A DNA stretch of 61,595 nt from Brevibacillus invocatus (GTDB lineage Bacteria; Bacillota; Bacilli; Brevibacillales; Brevibacillaceae), in assembly GCF_003710915.1 (NCBI RefSeq), contig NZ_RHHR01000039.1, positions 1-61,595 of the forward strand. Reading direction: 5' to 3'. The notes under the pieces were generated by a model, which was not told where the DNA came from, made no database searches, and was given only the letters and a program-made list of their open reading frames with translations. Shown in pieces: positions 32,893 to 41,994 of the stretch (positions are counted from its first letter, which is position 1; each line of letters begins with the position of its first letter). Position numbers and translations under genes: made by a program.

Positions 32893-32908
32893 TGGCATCG
32901 TTCTTGCT
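32893..32908 (+). promoter_or_regulatory. Sigma-54 (-24/-12) promoter of patA-patD
   Basis: TGGCAT-CGTTC-TTGCT: the GG and GC dinucleotides are exactly 10 bases apart, as sigma-54 requires, and nearly all consensus bases (TGGCAC-N5-TTGCA) match. Start of transcription is expected near 32919, about 30 bases before patA. Confidence 0.85.
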
Positions 32909-32947
32909 TTGATAAAAGAATGAAAATAGAGACCAAGGAAGGTGGAT

Positions 32948-34315
32948 ATGATGCATCATAAATCCCGTGAAGAGTCGCTGGCTATGGCAACAGAGATGCT
33001 GGAATTGATTGAGAGCGAGACGCTTACGATTGAACAGAAGAAAAAAATCGTTTCAGATTCCGTGGAGAACTTCACCAATCACGTAACCAAGGCGATCCTG
33101 ACACACCGCAAATCCGTCTCTACCGACTTCTCCGTCGTAGAGTGGGAGGATGAAGGAGCCGTATTTCGCGACACGATGGGCGACGAGTACGTCGATTGTC
33201 TCGGCGGCTACGGCGTCTATCTGTTGGGCCATCGCCATCCCAATGTAGTCAGGGCGGTTGAAGCACAGCTCAAGCGCTACGCCCTGCACAGTCAGGAGAT
33301 GGTCGATCCTCTGCGCGGCTACCTATCCAAGCTGGTCGCAGCCATTACACCAGGGGATCTGCAGCACACCTATCTGGTCAATTGTGGTACGGAAGCAAAT
33401 GAAATGGCCTTGAAGCTGGCTCGTTTGGCGACAGGGAAGAAATACTTTATTTCGATGGAGCGAGGCTTCCACGGCAAAACGATGGGCTCATTGTCCGCGT
33501 CTGGCAAATCGACGTTCCGCGAGCCATACTCGCCACTTGTTCCCGGATTCCAGCACGTTCCATACGGCGATGCCGATGCGGTCGATCAGGCGATTCGCAT
33601 GCTGATCGCGACTGGAGAGACCGTCGCAGGAGTCATCGTGGAACCGATTCAGGGAGAAGGCGGCGTCAACATTCCACCTGATGATTTCCTGCCTCGTCTG
33701 CGCGAGATTTGCGACAGTTACGAATGCCTCTTGATCGTCGATGAAGTACAGACGGGGATGGGACGCACAGGCACCATGTTTGGTGTCGATCACTGGAATG
33801 TCGTACCGGACATCATGACGTTGGGCAAGGCGTTCGGCGGTGGCGTGATGCCGATTGCCGCGATGGTCGCAAAGAAAAAATGGTGGGGCAAAATGGAAGA
33901 GAACCCCTTCCTGTTAGGTTCATCCACCTTTGGTGGAAATCCGCTGTGCTGCGCGGGAGCGATCGCGGGAATCAAGACGATTCTCGAAGACAACATTCCG
34001 CAAGTGGCCAAGGAAAAAGGCGATTACATCATGCAGCGCTTGGATGAAATCAAGCAGCAGTACCCAGAAGTACTGGTTGCGGTACGCGGCAAAGGCTTGC
34101 TGATCGGCATGGAATTCGCCAACAACAGCCTGGGCTATACGCTGGCCAAAATGCTGTTCATCAAGAAAATTCTCGTCGGCGGTACGATCAACAACGCGAC
34201 CGTCATCCGGATTGAGCCGCCAGCCGTAATCAGCTACGAGCAACTGGATTACGTGCTTGCCTGCATCGAGGAAGGGATTGCCCAGCTGGCGAAAGAAATG
34301 AAAGTAGCCCGTTAA
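32948..34315 (+). CDS. patA: Putrescine aminotransferase (class III)
   Basis: 455 aa. It can be followed along E. coli PatA/YgjG from memory: DCLGGYGVYLLGHRHPNVV, LHSQEMVDPLRG, the ESxEA-like GTEANEMALK, GFHGKTMGSLSASGKSTFRE, GEGGVNIPP, VDEVQTGMGRTG and the PLP lysine in TLGKAFGGGVMPI. It would transfer the amino group of putrescine to 2-oxoglutarate, giving 4-aminobutanal. E. coli patA is also sigma-54 dependent. Start chosen at ATG 32948 (AAGGAAGG upstream); 32951 is equally possible. Gap of 31 bases to patD. Confidence 0.88.
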   Translation: MMHHKSREESLAMATEMLELIESETLTIEQKKKIVSDSVENFTNHVTKAILTHRKSVSTDFSVVEWEDEGAVFRDTMGDEYVDCLGGYGVYLLGHRHPNVVRAVEAQLKRYALHSQEMVDPLRGYLSKLVAAITPGDLQHTYLVNCGTEANEMALKLARLATGKKYFISMERGFHGKTMGSLSASGKSTFREPYSPLVPGFQHVPYGDADAVDQAIRMLIATGETVAGVIVEPIQGEGGVNIPPDDFLPRLREICDSYECLLIVDEVQTGMGRTGTMFGVDHWNVVPDIMTLGKAFGGGVMPIAAMVAKKKWWGKMEENPFLLGSSTFGGNPLCCAGAIAGIKTILEDNIPQVAKEKGDYIMQRLDEIKQQYPEVLVAVRGKGLLIGMEFANNSLGYTLAKMLFIKKILVGGTINNATVIRIEPPAVISYEQLDYVLACIEEGIAQLAKEMKVAR

Positions 34316-34346
34316 TCAGGAGCGTGCGAGAAAGGAGGCTTGGCTG

Positions 34347-35825
34347 ATGACACACAAGGCAAACCGACTTTTTATCAATGGGGAATGGGTCGCTTCTTCC
34401 TCAGGAGAAACGTTTGAGGTACGCAATCCCGCAAATGGTAAGGTGATCGCCCTGGCGGCAAAAGGAACGCGTGAAGACACGAAGCGAGCCATCGAGGCAG
34501 CGCGTTATGCGTTCGATGAAGGCGGTTGGGGGGGGAGCAAAGCACGGGATCGGGCCGAGCTGCTGTGGAAGGTAGCGGATCTGATCGAAGCGCGCGCAGA
34601 GGAGTTTGCCCAGACAGATACCCGCAACAACGGCAAGCCATTGCGTGAATCCCGCTATGACGTGACGGATGCTGTCAACCAGTTTCGTTACTATGCCGGA
34701 CTTTGCACCAAACCGCAGGGACAGACCTATGATGTCCCGGATGAGATTCAAGCGATGGTCGTTCGCGAGCCCATCGGTGTCGTAGGCGCCATCACCTGCT
34801 GGAACTACCCGTTGGTGATGAACGCGCAAAAAGTGGCACCCGCACTGGCAGCCGGGAACACCCTGGTCTTGAAACCGGCTGATCTGACGCCACTAACGAC
34901 CATCATGCTGTTTGAATGTTTGGAACAGGCCGGATTTCCACCTGGAGTAGTCAACCTGGTCACGGGACCGGGAAGCGTCGTCGGAGATGAGATCTCCCGC
35001 AATGAGCTGGTAGACAAGGTAGCCTTTACCGGAGGCACCGAGACCGGGATCGCCATCATGAAAAATGCAGCAGACACGGTGAAAAAGCTCTCCTTGGAGC
35101 TGGGAGGCAAGTCACCCAATATCGTCTTCGCCGATGCTGATTTTGAGACCGCCGTCGATTATGCGCTGTTTGCGATCTTTGCCAATCAAGGGGAGGTGTG
35201 CTCCGCTGGCTCCCGGCTGATTCTGGAGGAAAGCATTTACGAGCCATTCGTCGCTCGTTTGGTGGAGCGTGCACAAAAAATCGTAGTAGGCGACGGGGCC
35301 GATCCCGAGACGGAAATGGGGCCACTGATCTCAGCAGAGCATATGGAGCGGGTGCTTTCCTATATCCAACTCGGACGTGACGAAGGAGCGCAGCTTCTCT
35401 GCGGAGGAAATCGACTGACAGATCAAGGCAGAGAAAATGGCTACTACATCGAGCCCACGATATTCGCGGCCGATCGCAATGATCTGAGAATCGTGCAGGA
35501 GGAGATCTTTGGTCCGGTCCTCGTCGTGCAGAAATTCTCGACAGAGCAGGAGGCGATCCGTCTGGCTAACAGCACGAAATACGGTTTGGCTGGAGCGGTT
35601 TTTACCAGTGACGGGGCAAAAGCGCAACGCGTCATCCGAAAGCTGCGGGCAGGAATTACCTGGATCAACACGTATCATCCTACTTTCAACGAAGCGCCTT
35701 GGGGCGGGTACAAGATGAGCGGCATCGGACGCGAGCTAGGGACCTTCGGCTATGAGGCGTACACAGAGGTCAAGCAGATCAATGTGAATCTGCAGGTACA
35801 GCCGAGTGGTTGGTTTCGCAATTAA
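34347..35825 (+). CDS. patD: Gamma-aminobutyraldehyde/betaine-aldehyde dehydrogenase
   Basis: 492 aa NAD-dependent aldehyde dehydrogenase. Seen: NYPLVMNAQKVAPALAAGNT, KPADLTPLTT, FTGGTETG, the catalytic Glu in LELGGKSPNIV and catalytic Cys in NQGEVCSAGSRL, and EEIFGPVL near the end. As the second gene after patA it should oxidise 4-aminobutanal to GABA. AAGGAGG ribosome binding site. After the stop codon the same frame stays open for 76 codons of heptad repeat. Confidence 0.87.
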   Translation: MTHKANRLFINGEWVASSSGETFEVRNPANGKVIALAAKGTREDTKRAIEAARYAFDEGGWGGSKARDRAELLWKVADLIEARAEEFAQTDTRNNGKPLRESRYDVTDAVNQFRYYAGLCTKPQGQTYDVPDEIQAMVVREPIGVVGAITCWNYPLVMNAQKVAPALAAGNTLVLKPADLTPLTTIMLFECLEQAGFPPGVVNLVTGPGSVVGDEISRNELVDKVAFTGGTETGIAIMKNAADTVKKLSLELGGKSPNIVFADADFETAVDYALFAIFANQGEVCSAGSRLILEESIYEPFVARLVERAQKIVVGDGADPETEMGPLISAEHMERVLSYIQLGRDEGAQLLCGGNRLTDQGRENGYYIEPTIFAADRNDLRIVQEEIFGPVLVVQKFSTEQEAIRLANSTKYGLAGAVFTSDGAKAQRVIRKLRAGITWINTYHPTFNEAPWGGYKMSGIGRELGTFGYEAYTEVKQINVNLQVQPSGWFRN

Positions 35826-36056
35826 GAGAATGACGGAATCACATTTTATATCTACATTTATGCAAATCCATCAGGTAACGCTGCTGATGAAGGAGGACAA
35901 GCGGCTAGTACGGGCGGCCAAAATGCGGACCAAGGAGGTCAAGCAGCAGACAGAGGCGGTCAGAATGCCTATCAAGGCGGTAAAATGGCAGACCGTGGAG
36001 CGCAAAATGCCGACCAGGGCGGCGTAAATGTCGATGACATTGACTTAGAATTGTAA
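35826..36056 (+). other. Startless heptapeptide-repeat frame after patD
   Basis: In the same frame as patD, directly after its TAA, lies an open stretch of 76 codons ending at 36054-36056. From 35892 to 36038 it consists of seven 7-residue units: GGQAAST, GGQNADQ, GGQAADR, GGQNAYQ, GGKMADR, GAQNADQ, GGVNVDD, then IDLEL. Third codon positions vary between units while residues are kept, which suggests past or present selection on this frame. There is no ATG, GTG or TTG before the repeat. It may be a pseudogene tail, a gene with a frameshift (an ATG at 35830 is in another frame), or read through from patD. I do not recognise the family. Confidence 0.45.
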
Positions 36057-36061
36057 GCAAA

Positions 36062-36101
36062 GAAAAGCAGAAGCCCGGGGATGCCCTGGCTTCTGCTTTT
36101 C
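36062..36101. terminator. Bidirectional terminator between patD and potD
   Basis: GAAAAGCAGAAGCC and GGCTTCTGCTTTTC form a perfect 14-bp stem. T residues in the arms serve both convergent operons. Confidence 0.9.
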
Positions 36102-36102
36102 A

Positions 36103-37182
36103 TTATTGAGAACTCTTTACTTCAGACCAGACGCGGTCGTACAGCTTGATTGCGTCACCGATATCCATTACCGTCTCTACCTTTTTCATTTCTTCTTCAG
36201 GTAGGTAGATGGCAATGTTGCTCATGATTTCCTTGTCAATCATCGGGTGAGCGGCCTTGTTCGGGTTGATGTATGGGAAGGACTGCGAGATTTCGGCACT
36301 GATTTCCGGTTCCAGCAGGAAGTTGATGAAGGCCTCCGCTGTTTTTTTGTGTTTGGCGCCGGCAGGGATGACGAAGTTGTCGAAGGAAATCATCAGGCCT
36401 TCCTTGGGCAGCACGGTTTTGAATTGCGGTTTTTCACGCTGGGCCAAGGCGATCTCCGCGCCCCACACGAAGGCGACGTTCACTTCGCCATTGACCATCA
36501 AGGTCTTGGGACTGTCGCTGTCAAAAGCCTTGATATTGGGCATCAACGCGAGCATTTTTTGCTTGGCTTCCTCCAGCTTGGCAGGATCGGTTTCATTGCC
36601 TGAATAACCAAGTGTCTTCAGTACCATGCCGAGAATAAAGCGCTGGTCGTCTACCATCACGATCTGTCTTTGCAGCTCCGGTTTCCACAAGTCAGCTAGG
36701 CTTGTGATTTCTGTTTTGATATTGTCCGGATTGTATCCGAGCGATACCGTATTTCCCATGTAAGGAATGCTGTACTGATTGCCAGGATCGTGGTCCTTGT
36801 TAATGTACTCAGCGGCCAGGTTTTTGTAGTTGGGAATGTTGTTCAGATCAAGGGGTTGAATCATCCCTTCCTTGGCCATCGGTTGAATGTAGTAATCGCT
36901 GGCAACTGTCAGATCGTAAATGCCTTTGCCGACAGAAACCTTGGCCAGCATCTCCTCATTGGAGGAGAAGGTGCTGTAGTTGACCTTGACCCCATGCTTT
37001 TCTTCAAAATTTTTAATCACGGCTTCGGGTAGGTATTCAGACCAGTTGAATACGTTCAGTTCCTTGTCCAGCCCGTCTGCTGTTGTACCACCTGAAGTGG
37101 AGGATGAGCTACAGCCAGCAGTCACAGCCAACGCTACGGCTACTACAGAATACGCGATGGTTTTTTTCCAACTCTTTACCAT
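36103..37182 (-). CDS. potD: PotD-type spermidine/putrescine-binding lipoprotein
   Basis: 359 aa. Signal peptide with lipobox VTAGC. The mature domain opens LNVFNWSEYLPEAVIKNFE, the hallmark of PotD/PotF, with ligand-site segments TVASDYYIQPM, SIPYMGNTVSLGYN and VAFVWGAE. It captures polyamine outside the cell for PotABC. Last gene of the potABCD operon, 23 bases after potC, as is usual. An imperfect copy of the activator palindrome (TTTTCA-TTAT-TGAGAA, 36097-36112) overlaps its stop codon, probably by chance. Confidence 0.9.
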   Translation of the reverse strand: MVKSWKKTIAYSVVAVALAVTAGCSSSSTSGGTTADGLDKELNVFNWSEYLPEAVIKNFEEKHGVKVNYSTFSSNEEMLAKVSVGKGIYDLTVASDYYIQPMAKEGMIQPLDLNNIPNYKNLAAEYINKDHDPGNQYSIPYMGNTVSLGYNPDNIKTEITSLADLWKPELQRQIVMVDDQRFILGMVLKTLGYSGNETDPAKLEEAKQKMLALMPNIKAFDSDSPKTLMVNGEVNVAFVWGAEIALAQREKPQFKTVLPKEGLMISFDNFVIPAGAKHKKTAEAFINFLLEPEISAEISQSFPYINPNKAAHPMIDKEIMSNIAIYLPEEEMKKVETVMDIGDAIKLYDRVWSEVKSSQ

Positions 37183-37205
37183 TTTGGCCCCCCTGTAAGC
37201 TTTCT

Positions 37206-37985
37206 CTAATTTTTCCTCATGCGGATGCGTTCCGCAATGATGACCAGAAATAAGGTGACGATTAACATCAAGGTAGACAAGGCATTAATCTCGGGGCTGA
37301 CTCCGAATTTGACCATCGAGAAGATCTTCAAGGGCAGAGTCGAGCTGGATGGACCAGCGACGAAAAAGCTGATAATCACATCATCAATCGATAGGGTAAA
37401 GGCTAGGAGCGCACTCGCCAGAATACCGGGGGCGATGATGGGCACCGTGACTTTGACGAAGGTCTCCCAAGGAGTCGCGCCGAGATCCATCGCGGCTTCC
37501 TCGATGCTTCGGTCAAATCCAGCCAGGCGAGCGCGTACGACGACCACGACGAATGGGATGGAAAAGGTGATGTGGGCGGCGATCAGGGTGAAATAGCCAA
37601 GCGGAATCTCAAATTGGGAGAACAGGGCCAGTAAAGAGATGCCCATGACGATCTCCGGAATGACGATCGGCAGGTAGAGCATAGCATCCAGCGCTGTCTT
37701 ACCGCGAAATTGATACCGATACATCCCGACGGCAGCGAGAGTGCCAATCATGGTGGCCGCAATGGTGCTGATTAGTGCCACGACCAGTGACGTCTTCATC
37801 GCCTCAAGAACCTCGGAGTTCTGCATCAGCTTCAGGTACCAGTCAAAGGTAAAGCCTGTCCAGACCGCATTGAGCTTGGATTGATTAAAGGAGTAAAGGA
37901 TCAGGATGGCGATAGGCATATACAGGAACAGATAGATCAGGGACGCGTAGAGAAAGGAAAGCTTGCTTCCCAGTGAGAAGCGCAT
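37206..37985 (-). CDS. potC: PotC-type polyamine ABC permease
   Basis: 259 aa with six membrane helices and the EAA loop at RSIEEAAMDLGATPWETFVKV (about residue 170). With PotB it forms the membrane channel. Begins one base after the potB stop codon and has the AGGAAA-type region inside potB as its ribosome binding site. Confidence 0.9.
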   Translation of the reverse strand: MRFSLGSKLSFLYASLIYLFLYMPIAILILYSFNQSKLNAVWTGFTFDWYLKLMQNSEVLEAMKTSLVVALISTIAATMIGTLAAVGMYRYQFRGKTALDAMLYLPIVIPEIVMGISLLALFSQFEIPLGYFTLIAAHITFSIPFVVVVVRARLAGFDRSIEEAAMDLGATPWETFVKVTVPIIAPGILASALLAFTLSIDDVIISFFVAGPSSSTLPLKIFSMVKFGVSPEINALSTLMLIVTLFLVIIAERIRMRKN

Positions 37986-38900
37986 TTACACCAGCTCCTT
38001 TCCCTGTTTGTCTTTGGTAATCATGATGTACACCGCGATAAACACCAGCGTCAGGACCATGAGGATGATCGAGCTGGCTGATCCAAAGGGCCAATCCCGG
38101 GCAGTCAGGAACTGGTTTTTGATGTGGTTGCCGATCAGAATGGTCTTGCTTCCGCCCATCAGATCCGGGATGAAAAACAGGCCGAGTGACGGGATGAAGA
38201 CCAGCAGGGAACCAGCCAATATACCTGGGGTCGTGAGCGGCAGTGTTACACGCCCAAAGGTTTGCCAGGGCTTGGCTCCCAAATCCTTGGATGCTTCCAG
38301 GAGTGATCGATCCAGCTTTTCGATGGAAGCGTACAGAGGCAGCACCATGAACGGGAGCATGGTATAGACAAGGCCGATCAGGACGGCAGTTTCGTTGTAC
38401 AACAGAGAGAGCGGTTGCTCAATCAGTCCGAGCTGCAAGAGAAAGGTATTGATGACGCCTTCTGTCCGTAAAAGCACGATCCAGGCATACGTTCGAATCA
38501 GAGAGTTGGTCCAAAAGGGTACGATGATGAGGAGCATCAGGAGGTTGCGGTATTGCATGGGAGAGCGAGCGATGATGTAGGCGAAGGGATATCCCAGCAC
38601 GAGACAGCAAATCGTCGTAAAAAAGGCAAGAACACACGATATCCAGATGATCTTGAAGTAGAGGGGGTCAAAGAAGCGCGTATAATTTTCCAGCGTCAGA
38701 GGGAATTCGATACCCCCAAAGGAGCTCCGTGTAAAAAAACTGACGGCAAAAACAAGGACCATCGGCAATAGGAACAGCAGAACCATCCAGAGAAATACAG
38801 GCCCAATCGTCCAGGCTCTACCGTAGTCGATATGGCGTTTAAGCTTTGGTTTAGCCGGGGACTCGGGTGATGGAGCACTTTCGATAACCGGAGGGTTCAT
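37986..38900 (-). CDS. potB: PotB-type polyamine ABC permease
   Basis: 304 aa. An N-terminal extension rich in Pro/Glu/Lys (residues 1-25) precedes six membrane helices. The EAA loop is SLLEASKDLGAKPWQTFGRV. Start overlaps the potA stop by 4 bases (ATGA), so translation is coupled. Confidence 0.9.
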   Translation of the reverse strand: MNPPVIESAPSPESPAKPKLKRHIDYGRAWTIGPVFLWMVLLFLLPMVLVFAVSFFTRSSFGGIEFPLTLENYTRFFDPLYFKIIWISCVLAFFTTICCLVLGYPFAYIIARSPMQYRNLLMLLIIVPFWTNSLIRTYAWIVLLRTEGVINTFLLQLGLIEQPLSLLYNETAVLIGLVYTMLPFMVLPLYASIEKLDRSLLEASKDLGAKPWQTFGRVTLPLTTPGILAGSLLVFIPSLGLFFIPDLMGGSKTILIGNHIKNQFLTARDWPFGSASSIILMVLTLVFIAVYIMITKDKQGKELV

Positions 38901-39973
38901 CGCGTGACCACCACCCCGTGGCTGGGCTGCCAGTGAACAAACAATTCATCTCCTACGGCTGCCGGCAGGAGCTGGTCCGTCTTTTCCAGCGCGATGAACT
39001 GTTGACCGTTACGTAGGGTGACGACAGTGCGGGTAGAACCTCCACAGTAGATCCGCTCTGTCAATCTGCCGCTGAGCGAGACGACCTCTGCATCGTGGGC
39101 AGGTTCCAGAGAAAGCACCGATTTTTCCGGTCTGATGGCGACCGTGACCGATTCATTTTCCGTGACGGCTGCTGATGGTGCCTTTACCTGCATCCCTTCG
39201 CATTCGATCAGCATATGCTGATGGTCACGAGACCGAACTTTTCCGTTCAGCAGGTTGGTCTCGCCGATAAACTCTGCTACAAAGCGCGTAGAAGGGCGCT
39301 CGTAGATTTCAGCAGGGGTCCCCACCTGTTCTAAAAAGCCCTGGTTCATGACGCCGATCCGGTCCGACATCGTCAAAGCTTCCTCCTGGTCATGGGTAAC
39401 GAAGACAAAGGTGATGCCGAGCTGCTTCTGCAGATGCTTCAGCTCTACCTGCATTTGTTTGCGCAGCTTTTGGTCGAGAGCGCCGAGCGGTTCATCGAGC
39501 AAGAGAACCTTCGGATTATTGACGAGGGCACGTGCGATAGCGATGCGCTGACGCTGCCCGCCGCTGAGCTGATCGGGCTTGCGCCGGGCGTAGTCTTCGA
39601 GCTGGACCAGCTTCAAGGCATCCTTTACGCGCCTCTCGATTTCTTGTTTTGGAACTTTCTTCACACGCAGTCCAAATGCGACGTTGTCATAAGCATTGAG
39701 ATGAGGAAAAAGGGCATAGCTTTGAAAGACCGTATTGACGTCACGCTGATAGGCGGCAAGGTTATGAACGTACTGACCGTCCAGCATGATTTCGCCAGAG
39801 GTGGGGTGCTCAAAACCGGCGATCATCCGCAGGGTGGTCGTTTTCCCACACCCGCTTGGTCCCAGCAGAGTGAGAAATTCCCCTTTCTCAATATCGAGGG
39901 ACAGATCTTGGACTACGGTCTGAGTACCAAATTGCTTCACCAGGTGCTGCAGCTTTACCATGAGACCACTCAT
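38897..39973 (-). CDS. potA: PotA-type polyamine transporter ATPase
   Basis: 358 aa. Walker A GPSGCGKTT, Q-loop TVFQSYALFPH, signature LSGGQRQR, Walker B VLLLDEPLGALD, switch His in FVTHDQEEAL. The C-terminal third is a TOBE domain (about 280-355), as in PotA. GAGGATTCTC region and start at 39973; first gene of the operon, about 30 bases after the predicted transcription start from the sigma-54 promoter. Confidence 0.9.
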   Translation of the reverse strand: MSGLMVKLQHLVKQFGTQTVVQDLSLDIEKGEFLTLLGPSGCGKTTTLRMIAGFEHPTSGEIMLDGQYVHNLAAYQRDVNTVFQSYALFPHLNAYDNVAFGLRVKKVPKQEIERRVKDALKLVQLEDYARRKPDQLSGGQRQRIAIARALVNNPKVLLLDEPLGALDQKLRKQMQVELKHLQKQLGITFVFVTHDQEEALTMSDRIGVMNQGFLEQVGTPAEIYERPSTRFVAEFIGETNLLNGKVRSRDHQHMLIECEGMQVKAPSAAVTENESVTVAIRPEKSVLSLEPAHDAEVVSLSGRLTERIYCGGSTRTVVTLRNGQQFIALEKTDQLLPAAVGDELFVHWQPSHGVVVTR

Positions 39974-40010
39974 GAGAATCCTCCCTTACCTATGTCTGAA
40001 AATTAAGACT

Positions 40011-40026
40011 AGCAAGAATAATGCCA
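40011..40026 (-). promoter_or_regulatory. Sigma-54 (-24/-12) promoter of potABCD
   Basis: On the minus strand TGGCAT-TATTC-TTGCT, with the GG-N10-GC spacing kept. It has the same TGGCAT and TTGCT halves as the patA promoter. Start expected near 40000. Confidence 0.85.
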
Positions 40027-40099
40027 ACGTGAGCAAAGGTTTTTCCAACCGGAAAAGCGCGCAAACCAGTCAATCCAGCCATTCTCCATTTCTTGAAAA

Positions 40100-41920
40100 C
40101 TAGAAAACTTTCTCATCATTGAGAAGTTTATGCCCTTCCAGCTTGCGATACAGAGTAGCGAGTCCGATCTCTAGCTTTTCGGCGATATGCTTTTTGGCTT
40201 CCAGAGATTGACCGTGCTGTTCCAGCAGGGAGGAGAGGATTTGTCGTTCGTGACGTCGGATTCGTTCTTTAAGCGGGAGCTCGCTTTCTCCTGGAGTGGC
40301 GATCGCACTGATGCTTTGGTGCTGTCTGATGCGTGCAGGGATGCTTTCCAGACCGATGTAGGGAGAGGTTTCCATATTGACGGCGTATTCTACGGCGTTT
40401 TCCAGCTCGCGAACATTGCCTGGCCAGTGGTAGTGGCGCAGCACAGCTTTGACCTCTGGTGTGAAATCGAGGACGGGATGATTGAAGAGCTGTCTGTACT
40501 TGGCCAAAAAGTAATCCAGTAAAAGCGGGATGTCATCTGAGCGCTCTCGCAGTGGCGGCATATGCAACGGAATGACGTTGAGACGGAAGTACAGATCTTC
40601 TCGAAACTCCTTGTCACTCACCATCTCCTCCAGGTTTTTGTTGGTCGCCGAGATCACACGGATGTCCACGGGACGCAGCTTGTTGGAGCCGACACGCTCT
40701 ACCTGCTTGGATTGCAGGACATGCAGCAGCTTGACCTGCAGATGGAGGGGCAGGTCGCCAATCTCATCGAGGAAAATCGTACCGCCGTCAGCCAGCTCGA
40801 ATTTGCCGGCTTTGCCCTCGCGCTTGGCCCCGGTGAAGGCTCCGGCATCGTAGCCGAACAGCTCACTTTCCAATAAGGCTTCCGGAATTGCACCGCAGTT
40901 CACGATGATGAATGGACCCGTGCGGCGCGAGCTGGAGGAGTGGATCGCAGCAGCCAGCATCCCTTTGCCAGTGCCGCTTTCACCCGTGATTAAGATGTTG
41001 GAAGTACCCCTCGCTACCTGTTCGGCTTGCTTGATGACGAGTGAGAGAGCGCGGCTCTTACCTTGCATTTCCGAAAAATAGAGGTTTTTATGTTCATTGG
41101 TCAGTACGTAAGCCAGACGGCGCATGTCTACCATCCTGCGAAAAGAGGCGACGACGCCGGCGACACGGCTGTTGACCCGGATGGGGCGGGCGGTGACGAT
41201 GAAATGCATGTCGTGATTTTCAAGTGAATAGATTTCTTCCTGCTCGATGTAGCCGATTCCGCTGGACAGAACCTGCAGCATAGGGGAATGCTGCCAAATG
41301 GCATGCAAGGGGGTGCCGATCAGCTCGTGTTTTTGCTTCTGGATGAGCTGTTCTGCTGTCATGTTGCAGGTTGTGATGATGCCGTTTTCGTCAATGGCCA
41401 GTATGCCTTCGGGGATGGATTCGATGAGCGTCTCCAGCTGAACAAACGTCTTTTTCCATTGATTCCACGCTTCTTGTTCGGCGATTTTGCTCGTCAAAAG
41501 CTCGGTCATGCGCTGGAGGAAAGTGAGGTAGGCCAATCGGTTGTGGATCAGTCGGTGTCGCTGGGATTCATTGAAGGCGATGAGTCCGATGACTCCAATC
41601 ACCTGTCCCTTGTACTGGATCGGGGAGCACAGCTCGGCCAGCTCTTGGGTGATTCCTTGCAGCACGGAGGGATCATAGTGAGGATCGTTCCTGGCATCCT
41701 CGATAAAATAGGGCTGATTGGTCGTGATGACTCTGCCGTACAGGTACCCGGCTTCGATCTGCCCGTCTTCTTCTTTGCTGTTGATCCGTTTTTCGTAGTA
41801 TCCTGTGCCTGCGATGATCGTCATCTGATCGTCTACGATCTCGGTCTCAATCTGCAAAGCGGCAGAAATCGCCTCTGCTACTTGTTGCGTGATTTCCTGA
41901 AAGTCGCGTAATAAACTCAA
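40100..41920 (-). CDS. Sigma-54-dependent activator (GAF-PAS-AAA+-Fis HTH)
   Basis: 606 aa. An N-terminal GAF-like sensor (about 1-150), a PAS domain (about 165-265, with ILAIDENGIITTCN), the AAA+ domain (about 285-520) with Walker A GESGTGKG, the sigma-54 contact GAFTGA, and Walker B GTIFLDEIGD, then a Fis-type helix-turn-helix (EIGLATLYRKLEGH). There is no receiver domain, so it responds to a ligand, plausibly a polyamine or a metabolite. It lies between the two sigma-54 promoters and is the obvious activator of both. Ends 126 bases before potA. Confidence 0.9.
   Translation of the reverse strand: MSLLRDFQEITQQVAEAISAALQIETEIVDDQMTIIAGTGYYEKRINSKEEDGQIEAGYLYGRVITTNQPYFIEDARNDPHYDPSVLQGITQELAELCSPIQYKGQVIGVIGLIAFNESQRHRLIHNRLAYLTFLQRMTELLTSKIAEQEAWNQWKKTFVQLETLIESIPEGILAIDENGIITTCNMTAEQLIQKQKHELIGTPLHAIWQHSPMLQVLSSGIGYIEQEEIYSLENHDMHFIVTARPIRVNSRVAGVVASFRRMVDMRRLAYVLTNEHKNLYFSEMQGKSRALSLVIKQAEQVARGTSNILITGESGTGKGMLAAAIHSSSSRRTGPFIIVNCGAIPEALLESELFGYDAGAFTGAKREGKAGKFELADGGTIFLDEIGDLPLHLQVKLLHVLQSKQVERVGSNKLRPVDIRVISATNKNLEEMVSDKEFREDLYFRLNVIPLHMPPLRERSDDIPLLLDYFLAKYRQLFNHPVLDFTPEVKAVLRHYHWPGNVRELENAVEYAVNMETSPYIGLESIPARIRQHQSISAIATPGESELPLKERIRRHERQILSSLLEQHGQSLEAKKHIAEKLEIGLATLYRKLEGHKLLNDEKVF
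40110..40125. promoter_or_regulatory. Activator palindrome for potABCD, inside the activator gene
   Basis: TTCTCA-TCAT-TGAGAA, a perfect copy of the palindrome before patA with the same 4-base spacing. It lies about 85 bases upstream of the potABCD -24 element and within the last codons of the activator gene. Confidence 0.8.
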
Positions 41921-41994
41921 GGCTATACCCTCCTACAAATGGAAAAAGTGGCACAGGCATACTTGCAAGAAAAAGCAGGGAAGCAGCAGCTGAC

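Noticed and set aside
35806..36027. Lysine/arginine-rich ORF over the heptad repeat
   Set aside because: It is in a different frame; silent-site variation supports the GGQ repeat frame, and the basic ORF is its shadow.
36097..36112. TTTTCA-TTAT-TGAGAA, another near-copy of the activator palindrome
   Set aside because: It overlaps the potD stop and the bidirectional terminator, with no promoter downstream on either strand; likely chance.
41949..41966. TGGCAC followed by CTTGCAAG upstream of mobA, like another sigma-54 promoter
   Set aside because: GG and GC are 13 bases apart instead of 10, a spacing sigma-54 does not accept.
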